Source of the DNA: Drosophila pseudoobscura
Taxonomy: Eukaryota > Arthropoda > Insecta > Diptera > Drosophilidae
Direction: 5' to 3'
Assembly (NCBI RefSeq): GCF_009870125.1
Contig: NC_046680.1
Coordinates: forward strand, 10,416,001 to 10,480,000
Length of the DNA stretch: 64,000 nt
Made by a program: the position numbers and the translations under genes. Every line of letters starts with the position of its first letter. Position 1 is the stretch's first letter. The notes under the pieces were generated by a model that was not told the origin of the DNA, did not search any database, and saw only the letters and a list, made by a program, of their open reading frames with translations. Below, piece after piece: positions 56,901 to 64,000 of this stretch.

Positions 56901-59409
56901 AAACACCAGCCAGGGGGGCCAGGCGGGGGGGAGGTCAAGAGTTGGACGGGGAGGAGGAGCGACTGCAGCAGCAAATACGTTCGTTTGAGACAAAAAACTG
57001 TCAGCGAAATGGCAGCGTTTTAACCTTTGTCCCCTTGGCGCAGGGTTCATTAATTTGCACCTATTTTCAATGCCGCCCGAGGTCCGAGAACTTCCGCTGT
57101 CCGCGGTGTCCCATGTCCAATGTCCAATGCCGTTTGCCCAAAGTAAATTATAAATTTTATTTTCATTGCCTGGCCGAACCTGGCCTGGGTTCCACCACCT
57201 CCTTCTGGTCGGCTTGGCTAATGTGCGATAGTCACGCGACTTTTTCGGAGGAGGGCATTCATTTTTGACAGGATTTTCCTTTTAAACCACCGAAAGAGAT
57301 TGTCTTCCCATTGGCCCTTCGCTCGTGCTCTGCTCGTTCCTTAGCTAATTAAGTTGATATACATTATGCGTATTTGCATTAATAACATATCGCGAGCGGG
57401 CTCTCTGCACAGCACGGAGTAAATGACAATTTTGTCGCTGAATACTTTTGGGGATTATATACGCAGCGACGCGACGCCCCCCCGCCCCATTCTCTTTGGA
57501 ATTACATCTGCTTAGCTGGTGCTGAGCCGGGTCTCATGTGCGGGATGTGTCGTGTACTTCTATAGGAAATGTGCCCAGCATGAATCTGCGTCATAGCCTT
57601 TAGTCAAGGCTCAGGCATACAACATAGTGTGAAGATACATATATTCGAATGGTAGCCATGCGAACTGACTCTCTTCCTTCCCTTTCCATAATCTGAGTCA
57701 TCAATTGTACCCGTAAATGGCGCAAAAGTAAAACAAAAAGCCAATGAAAACCCATGGAATATGGAAACCTTCAAAACTGATTCCCTTTGATGGCCATTTA
57801 ATTGCGAAAGCATTTGAGGACGCAGTTTGGTTGGGCTTTTTGTGAATTTTAATGTTGCATAAAAACATTTTCCGACTGTCCCCCCCTTGTATCGGTGTAT
57901 TGGTGTGCGTGTGGCTGCGACTGTGTGCTGCTTTTCAAGGTCGCAGTACAGAAATTACAGTCACGCGTCAGATTTTATGCAAAACAGTTGAGCCGAGGCT
58001 CAGAAGCAGGCTCTGGCTCTGGCTCTAGCTCTGGCTCTGGCTCTGTGCCTCCTGCGCTGCCAACTTGTTTTTTTTTTAGTTTTTTTTCTAGTTTGTGCAC
58101 TTTGGGATTGTTTTTGTTGCTGCTCCCCCTCCTTATGTAAGTGGCAGAGTGAGGACAAGAGACTGTACATCCACGTGTACTTATATGCAAATGTGTGTGT
58201 GTTTGGCAAGTGGGCGTGGCTGTCTATGGCTTTGGAAGTCATAAATTTCAAAACAAGTCTCGTAAAATCTCAAGTGAGCCTGGCACTTTGCGCCCGCCCG
58301 CGTTGCACATTTCGGTCCTGTGGCAGATGCAAATGAGCAGCGGCAAATGCTTGCTCTTGCCTCACGACTCACTGTAGAACGACTGCCCTGTAGGACCATT
58401 ATCTGCCAGGCCATAAAGGAGACCCACTAAGATCTGTTCAAATGCAAACCATTTAAAGTCTCTTAAAGTCCAGAGATGAACTACGCTGCAAGGATAGAAG
58501 GCAGACGATCCTGAAACAGGCATAGAACTTTTCGGGAGAGAGTCCGCAGCCAGGCTCAAAAACCCAATCGAAATCCTGCTTTCCTGCTTTTTGCTACGTT
58601 TGCCATATATTTATTTTATTGACTCTTAAAATGCAAATAAGTTTAGACACCACACCCACACCAAAAAACATGTGTATGGCCAGCACATGTGAAATGTTGT
58701 ACAGGTTATAGAGTTTTTATTGCCTACTTTTGTGGGCCCTGACAGACACCGAACAGAGCGCCGGAGCTTGGACCCCGCCTATGCTGATGTGCTTCATTTT
58801 TTGTGTGTGGTTTTTATTTGTACAACTATTTGCCAACAAAAACAGCAGCAAAAACCAAACAGGAAGCGAGAAACACCTTAAAAAAGAAAGAGGGCCTGGC
58901 TTTGGGAACCGAATCTGTTGATGCCCTAGGAAATGCATTGTTTCTGTGTCATCTATAGGGTATAGTCATTTGACAAACGCATAATACCCTCCTTCAAAGG
59001 GGTATCGGAAGAAGCAGAGCAACGAGGCAGAGCGGCTACTTAGCGGCTCTCCTTGGGAAGCCTGTTTCCTCTTTGGACTCCTGTCTTCCTTGGGCTTAAC
59101 GCGGCTAATGATGCCCGACCCGCTCTGATAAGCGCTCTCCTCTGTTTGCTCCCCTCTCCGCTTTTATTGCGTTACATTCTGTCGAGATGCGGACGCACCG
59201 GTATAATAAAAAAAGGGACTTTGCCTCCCTACGCTTTGGGGGGGGGGGGGGATACTTACGATTTTATGATGCAGCGCCGAGAGTTCGCGCTCGGTGACCC
59301 GTCGGCTGGCCGCCTCGCGGCGACGCTGCCGGAACTGGCTGTACTTGTAGGCGAGCATCACACCGGGGAGGGCCAGCGCCTCCAGCGGGGACTTGCGACC
59401 GAAGGGCAT
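41988..59409 (-). CDS. RING-finger protein with Ser/His-rich body and Lys/Glu coiled-coil tail
   Basis: Proposed exons: 59260-59409, 43212-44257, 42685-43142, 42510-42601, 41988-42107. All phases match, giving 621 aa. Exon 1 encodes a basic helix (LAYKYSQFRQRRREAASRRV) ending LHHKI, which continues as DKLLSKLEEE. The RING (C3HC4) occupies 73-118: Cys 73/76, Cys88-His90, Cys 94/97, Cys 115/118, so ubiquitin E3 activity is likely. Residues 125-550 are low complexity (Ser, Gly, a His-rich run near SPATHHHPHHHHH) with basic RRHVKNRLLDIQNRLPPIKEL. The tail is a highly charged helix (KKKEEKLKLKAEKEARK, KRLAKEEERLAKLHAKEEKK). The link across the 15-kb intron is inferred from phase, donor quality and helix continuity. 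I do not recognise the gene name. Confidence 0.72.
44258..46650. other. RING-gene intron, 3' part, and upstream region of nested lipase
   Basis: No coding region. Near 46396-46435 a GTAGTC/GTCATA trinucleotide-hexanucleotide tract precedes the lipase first exon; 46225-46500 is GC-rich and probably the lipase promoter and leader. Confidence 0.5.
46651..50281 (+). CDS. Pancreatic-type (PNLIP family) secreted lipase, nested in RING-gene intron
   Basis: Six exons (46651-46702, 48887-48986, 49051-49205, 49277-49750, 49815-49971, 50035-50281) encode 394 aa. Exon 1 supplies a signal peptide (MVLPATSTLCNVFTFLLG). The catalytic triad is readable: Ser163 in GFSLGAE, Asp190 in LDPA and His265 in CSHQRAWEYF. 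The oxyanion segment YLHGFSESATG and DVIHTDGG are also conserved, so the enzyme is probably an active neutral lipase or phospholipase. A long polar tail (Ser/Gln repeats, DEENNSIDSSS-like) follows the domain. Intron 5 begins with GC (AG-GCAAGG) instead of GT. The gene is transcribed opposite to its host. CG6472 is a possible orthologue, from memory only. Confidence 0.88.
46703..48886 (+). other. Lipase intron 1
   Basis: A 2.2-kb intron after the signal-peptide exon. Open frames such as 46801-47277 and 48169-48495 have no domain resemblance. It includes a GCTCTCGCTCTC tract (47890-47910) and a CAG-rich stretch (48310-48336). Confidence 0.6.
52451..52480. repeat. (TCGCGG)5 hexanucleotide repeat
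   Basis: Five perfect tandem copies of TCGCGG in an intron. Confidence 0.9.
52982..53013. repeat. (CAGT)n microsatellite
   Basis: CAGT units, one interrupted, in tandem for about 32 bp. Confidence 0.9.
58009..58044. repeat. (GGCTCT)6 hexanucleotide repeat
   Basis: Six tandem copies of GGCTCT, the fourth altered to AGCTCT. Confidence 0.9.
59238..59251. repeat. G14 homopolymer next to RING exon 1 donor
   Basis: Fourteen consecutive G on the plus strand (C on the transcribed strand) begin 9 bp inside the intron, right after the GTAAGTATC donor of the first RING-gene exon. Confidence 0.9.
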
Positions 59410-59431
59410 TCCTGCACACACTCTCCTTTCG

Positions 59432-59434
<3 letters not shown>

Positions 59435-59462
<28 letters not shown>
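59435..59462. repeat. (TC)n/(GA)n tract before RING-gene start
   Basis: Thirteen to fourteen TC units immediately upstream (minus-strand sense) of the proposed start codon at 59409; possible GAGA-factor target. Confidence 0.85.
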
Positions 59463-60554
59463 GCTCTCTCACTTGTTTCTCTTTCGGTTTTCTTTGGGGT
59501 TTTTCTGGCTAGTTGAAATATTGCTTGCTGGTTTTCAAACACTTGGCACTTTTTCTTACTTCTATTCTCCTCTTTTCTGCTTTCTTCTCTCCTTTGGACT
59601 TTGACTTTTAGCGGCGTCTCATTATGCAATCACGATTTGGACACTGGCACAACACTTGCAACATTTGGCTGGGGGGGCCCGCTGCTGGCCTGGCCCTGCC
59701 TAGAGTCCACTTTGGTTCTCTTTCTCCTTCGCTTTCTCTTTCATTTCACTTTTCTTTCTCCTTCGCATGCTGTTACTGTTATTACTAATGCTGTAGCTGG
59801 CAGCCCTGCTGCTGCTCTGCTTCTGCTGCTGATGAGCTGCAATCAATTTTGCATTCTGCAATTTGAGAGACCTTTGCATGAGTGGGCGTGGGCGTGGACT
59901 TGGGTGATAGGGAAGGGTTAAATGCACCCCCAGGATATACGCTCCCTGAGGTCGAATGGGGACGACAGAGATCTACCTACGCGAAATCACATAGGAAAAG
60001 CTTCAAATTATGTTGATATCAACAAGTCGAAACAAAAACAGGGCAGTACAAATTGTAATATAATTTACTTTAATTGATTAAAACTATATTTTTAAGCCCG
60101 TTTTATTAATTCGGAATGTACAAGTTTTTAATAACATAAAAATACAAATAAAGGACGAGTATTTGTTCAGCTTCTTCCCCAAGGAAAATACTTTATATTC
60201 TTTGTGCAAAATAATTTCGTTGATGAATTTTTGCTTTCCTTTGACTGATTTCCACTTTTGTTGGCCCTGAGGGGGGAAACTTTTTAATAACAGAAAGTGT
60301 TGGGACTCGTTTTGGGATCCCTTCTGTCAGCAACCGAAATTAGAGAGCAGACGGCCGCGAGGATCATTAATTTCAATTATAGTGCAAACAGAGACACAAA
60401 GGCTGGGAGCCACAGAAATTACAGAGCTTGTGGCGCACTTTTTGTGGGGAGGGGGCAAGTAATGTCTGTTCTTTGACTTGATATTTTTACGGGATATTTT
60501 TGTGTCACACTTTTGTCCGACCCCCTCAACCCGCCGTCTAGTGTGGAGGATGTA

Positions 60555-60600
60555 CCGTAGCCGTACCCGTAGCCGTAGCCGTAGCCGAAACCGTAACCGA
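60555..60600. repeat. (GTAGCC)n-like hexanucleotide repeat
   Basis: Imperfect tandem hexamers GTAGCC/GTACCC/GAAACC/GTAACC. Confidence 0.85.
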
Positions 60601-61227
60601 ATTGGAGCTTCAGGCGTAACCCACGTGCTCGCTGGCCGAACGCTGAACGGTGAATGTCGCAGAGGAGTCCTCGCCTCGCCTCGCCAGTTTCCCACGCAAC
60701 CGTCGTGGAAGCTGCGTGAGCTTGACGCAATTTCCAGGGCGGGCGGCGGGGCTACAGTGTGCTGGTCCGTTGGCCCTTCCAGTGCTTGGACACGTTTTGT
60801 TTACGCGAGTTTTTTTCCCCAATTGTTTTGACTGTTTTATTCAGTGGGGGCGGGGGCTGTGACGGGGTGGGGTGGGAATGCCTGGCAAATGGCAGGTTTA
60901 ATTGATCAAAATCAACCTCGAATTTATTTAGCGACGGAAAGTGAACAGTTGTCCGCGTTACGTATACGCCGCGTGTGCCGTCCACCTGCACTGTAGCGCC
61001 ATCGAAAGCGACTGCCTGCCTGCCAGCGAGTTCCCCCGTCTCAGGCCCGTTTAGCAGGCCGAGTTTTGCAAGGATTTTCCAGAGGCAGTTATTTCATTTT
61101 GGCGCAGGCGCCTGACGGCATTTACCGGCTATGCTCGTACTTTGGTATAACAGATTCGATTCTATTACTTCCTGTTTCCCCGCTCCTTCTGTGTGTTGCC
61201 AATTTATTGTTTACTCAGTTCACACTT

Positions 61228-61229
61228 CC

Positions 61230-61252
<23 letters not shown>
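61228..61252. repeat. (CT)n microsatellite
   Basis: Uninterrupted CT dinucleotides for about 25 bp. Confidence 0.9.
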
Positions 61253-61261
<9 letters not shown>

Positions 61262-61658
61262 TTCTGTCTCTGTTCCACTCTGTAATGGCAAAACGTCATC
61301 AGTGTGAGCCGTATAAACAAATCACGAACTTTGAGGCAACATTTCCATGTGCCTGCCTCCTGTTCGTCGTGTGGTGCCTCCGCTACTGGTGTTGTGGCTT
61401 TGTCAGCTCACGCCATTGTGTCCGTTCAATTTTATGAGACACTGTTAATTGTGGCCAGCCATTTGCCTCTTGTCCGGCTAATTGCTGCGGTTTTGTGCCA
61501 CGTACGGTGTCCGATTGCCAATAAATAAAATGCACAAGAGCTGTAAATATTAAGTGTAATGTCCGCTTTTTTTGGCAAGCGTTTCCATGGGGGATATTGT
61601 GTAGAGAAAACAACCATTTGCCAAATTCATTTCATGAAGTGTCAGCCAGCTTATTTAC

Positions 61659-61734
61659 CTGAATATCGTCCACATAGACATTGTATATTGCTATTGGGTG
61701 ATTCGCATTGTATTCTGTAATCCCTAGAGCCATC
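61659..61734 (-). other. Candidate internal or alternative first coding exon
   Basis: A 76-bp block bounded by a textbook acceptor (TTTTTCTTTTTCCAG before 61734) and donor (CAG|GTAAAT after 61659) on the minus strand. An ATG at 61733 gives 25 codons ending exactly in phase 0 (MALGITEYN...VYVDDIQ), the phase of RING-gene exons 2 and of the exon at 59260. It may therefore be an alternative 5' exon of the RING gene; it could also belong to an unrelated minus-strand transcript. Confidence 0.45.
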
Positions 61735-63818
61735 CTGGAAAAAGAAAAAGAGATTTGGTAGTAGCAATATTTAACCAGCTGATCAAATGAGTTTGTTGTC
61801 CTTTGACCACAGTCTCTCTCTGGCTTCCACTCGTCACAGGTGCAATGCAGATCAATAGGTGTCAAGAGCGCAGGTCAGCTAAAAAGCTAAAAGAATTACC
61901 AAATGTGCGAAATGTAAAGCAAAAGTAATAGAAACCAAAGAAAAGTCGAAGAAAACGGCTCGAATATAAGTAAATTGTGGCATCAAATTGTGGTCTTTCT
62001 CCTCAGAAGAACGTCTTTCAAAACCGCGCCAAAGGATTTCGTTGTGGAAAAAGGGATCATGGCAAATGGCGATCAAGAAAAGGACCAGTTGCGGTACCTT
62101 CGGACCAAATTGTGGCAGCCGTTACTGGAAGCAAAAGTAAAATTAAACTGTTATACAAAAGCCAAAGAGAGCCAGAAAAAGTCTCTCTCACTCTCTCTAT
62201 CTCTGGCTCTATGGCTCTTTGGCCTGCTTTCGTGAACGGGCAGAACGTGGGGGGAAAAACTGTTTGGCGACGCCATGGAAATGATGACGTAAATTGAAAC
62301 CAAAAGCTGCTACGGCAACGAAATCTATTTGCCAGAAAGGGAACGGGGGTGGACTTTAAGGCAGTGCCTCCCTCTGAATGACCCCACCACCTCCTCCATC
62401 ACAGCACCACCTGACAGGTGTTGTAGCCATCTCCGAGTGCATATTTGTCGAGTCGCTGAGTGCACTTCTGAGAGACAGTGGCAGGCCACAGATACAGATG
62501 GAAATATTGAGCAGAGGCCGAGATGCAATGACTTGGACTTTGTTCTAATGACATTTCCCGGTGGCTTGTTTGTTTCACCTCCAGTTCTGCTGACAAACGC
62601 TTTCCATTTCCGCTTAAATGCATTCCGCCCCTGCGTGTGTGTGTGTGGGTGTGTGTGTGTGTGTGTGTGTGTGGGTTTTACTCATATTTCGCTTGCCACG
62701 TCACAAAATGTTTTGGTTTAGATTTCAGAAGCTTTTAGTTTGTTTGTTCTGTGCAGCAGGATTTTCTGTATGTGTGTGTGTACACACATATATGTATGTA
62801 TGTGTATGTCCTTCCATGTACTGTGTGCACTCTGTGCTCAATTTTGCGTTTTCTATTTCTATTTTTAGCCCTGCACTAAAGCAAGCACAAGCGACAGGGG
62901 TGCCAAAGAGGTCCTCCGTCTCCCCCTGCACATTCGTCAGAGAAATGTTGCATAAATTAATCAACAATGACAACAAGCATATACATATCCGTAGATAGAA
63001 ATAAATCGAAGCGAACTGCCACACACACACAGACCTACACAGAAAAGCTGCTCGAGACCGAGACCAAGACCTGACCCACTCAGGTCCAGCCATTGACGTC
63101 ACACGAACCCACGAACAGTGCTCCCCTGCAATCGTCCTGAAGATGATGATGCAGATGCAGACGTTGATGGCGTTGCTCTATAGGTAAGCACCCTCTTGAC
63201 CTTACCCAAACTGTTTACACTTATCACTGGCAAGGGCCCCAACAAGACACACGAGATGGCACTTGGGGCTCAGTCCTTAGTTCGATTCACGGGCTGCCTG
63301 TCGTTGTGCTGCTTGTCTGGGTTGACCTGTCTATTATGGAGCCAGTAAGATGGGGGTAATTGGTGTAATGATGAGTCAACGGATTCCGGGAGGTTGACTG
63401 GCGTTGAACAATCCCTAATGAAGCATTAACCTAATTTCCATAGTTAATCAGTTATGTATTCATTAACAGCTGGATGGATATATGTACGTATCTGGGACTA
63501 GTCTTTACAGCCAGAATCGGAAGAGTATTATTTTTTTGTGAGGCAACAAATGGAATCAAAGTTCATTGGCAGCTCTGATACATTGCCCGAGGATTAATAG
63601 TTCCCTCATATGGGTTCATTTCTTAGGTCTTCTTTGGGGCTTCCGTTGTCTTGCCCTCAACATTTGTGGGGGGCACTTTGTTGGCTGCCCCGACGCTTGG
63701 TCTGGGTCTCCTCTTGACCACGCGGGTCAGTTGCTGGACGGTCTCCACGTCGCGCGGTTCTCAGCCAGATTAGCAGTCCCTTCTTTCGTTGTCTTGCCTC
63801 GTTGCTGCATCCTTGTCA
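61735..63818. other. inaC upstream region and probable 5' leader
   Basis: About 2.1 kb before the PKC start codon. A (GT)n tract is at 62634-62674. A good donor, TATAG|GTAAGC at 63183/63184, follows an ATG-rich segment, and an acceptor-like GGTTCTCAG is at about 63761, so a spliced 5' UTR is likely. Open frames in the region have no recognised domain. Confidence 0.5.
62634..62674. repeat. (GT)n microsatellite
   Basis: GT dinucleotides with two GG interruptions across about 40 bp. Confidence 0.9.
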
Positions 63819-64000
63819 ATGGCTGCCGCTGCTGTTGCCACCCCAGGGGCCACCGTGCTGCCGTCAGGACCTGCTGCCGCTCTGCCAGTCGGTGCGGGCG
63901 CGGCACCTGCCGGCAAGGGACCGGCCAATCTGCTGGAGATTGTTGGCGAGGCCAACGTTGTGAACTACATGAAGAACCGCCTGAGGAAGGGGGCCATGAA
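63819..64000 (+). CDS. inaC: Protein kinase C, conventional type, N-terminus (eye-PKC); truncated by window end
   Basis: The first 60 codons are present. An Ala/Pro/Gly-rich leader (MAAAAVATPGATVLPSGPAA) is followed by LLEIVGEANVVNYMKNRLRK. The RKGAM at residues 56-60 is the pseudosubstrate of a conventional PKC, which normally precedes two C1 domains, C2 and the kinase. The leader and the NVVNYMKNRLRKGAMK segment are, as I remember them, those of Drosophila inaC rather than its neighbour Pkc53E (which has KMKSRLRKGALK). inaC acts in the photoreceptor INAD signalplex to deactivate the light response. Placement beside the i-type lysozyme cluster fits the 53E region of melanogaster. The rest of the gene lies beyond the window. 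Confidence 0.75.
   Translation, partial: MAAAAVATPGATVLPSGPAAALPVGAGAAPAGKGPANLLEIVGEANVVNYMKNRLRKGAM

Larger units (their letters stand above)
50282..59259. other. RING-gene intron, 5' part (gene-free)
   Basis: About 9 kb of non-coding DNA downstream of the nested lipase and inside the RING-gene intron. It is rich in pyrimidine/purine tracts and microsatellites (listed separately). Several open frames exceed 90 codons but show no domain, no codon bias and no splice support. Given the size, regulatory elements for the RING gene, the lipase or inaC are plausible. Confidence 0.55.
59410..61658. other. RING-gene 5' flank
   Basis: Upstream of the first coding exon. Contains (TC)n at 59435-59462, (GTAGCC)n-like hexamers at 60555-60600 and (CT)n at 61228-61252. 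No coding region was recognised. GAGA-type tracts are common in fly developmental promoters, but no start site can be fixed. Confidence 0.5.

Noticed and set aside
59410-59472. Upstream in-frame ATG giving MRERERERE before the RING-gene start
   Set aside because: The extension is just translation of a GA microsatellite; the ATG at 59409 begins the non-repetitive protein.
52451-60600. Regular short repeats that might suggest a CRISPR-like array
   Set aside because: Units are 2-6 bp microsatellites without spacers, in a eukaryotic intron.

Overview
The window is nuclear DNA of a Drosophila-type fly. It has short phase-conserved GT-AG introns, DRE (TATCGATA) and M1BP (CGGTCACACT) promoter motifs, dinucleotide microsatellites, and about twenty genes whose products match fly proteins. 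Several genes (Fsn, Dp, Pex13, Inos, fa2h, eEF1beta, the i-type lysozymes, inaC) lie, as I recall, on D. melanogaster 2R. They sit there at separate cytological positions, so this is probably Muller element C of a species with a rearranged order. The obscura group is a guess, not a demonstration.

Left part (1-17 kb) is compact housekeeping DNA: an unorthodox aquaporin (-), a TMEM186-like mitochondrial protein (+), an SLC22 organic-cation-type transporter (-), a CXXC zinc-binding protein of the CZIB/C1orf123 family (-) divergent from a COP9 signalosome subunit 9 homologue (+), the F-box/SPRY protein Fsn (-) divergent from the E2F partner Dp (+), and the peroxisomal import factor Pex13 (-).

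Middle part (17-35 kb): a stretch of decayed gene fragments runs into a dispersed repeat that ends just before a TECPR2-like WD40 gene. After that come a small Tc1/mariner-type MITE touching the promoter of Inos (myo-inositol-3-phosphate synthase), a 4 kb gene-poor stretch, fa2h (fatty acid 2-hydroxylase) with an ENKD1-like enkurin-domain gene nested antisense in its first coding intron, and eEF1beta. Copies of the dispersed repeat also sit directly upstream of the ENKD1-like gene and of eEF1beta.

Right part (35-64 kb): four tandem i-type (destabilase) lysozyme paralogues, all lacking the usual catalytic Glu. Next is a long RING-finger gene (-) whose first coding exon is about 15 kb upstream of the rest; a pancreatic-type lipase gene (+) lies inside that intron. 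The window ends in the first coding exon of a conventional protein kinase C, most likely eye-PKC/inaC (+). No rRNA, tRNA, CRISPR array or autonomous transposon was recognised. Exon borders were set by hand from splice signals and reading-frame phase, and every multi-exon model listed closes in frame.
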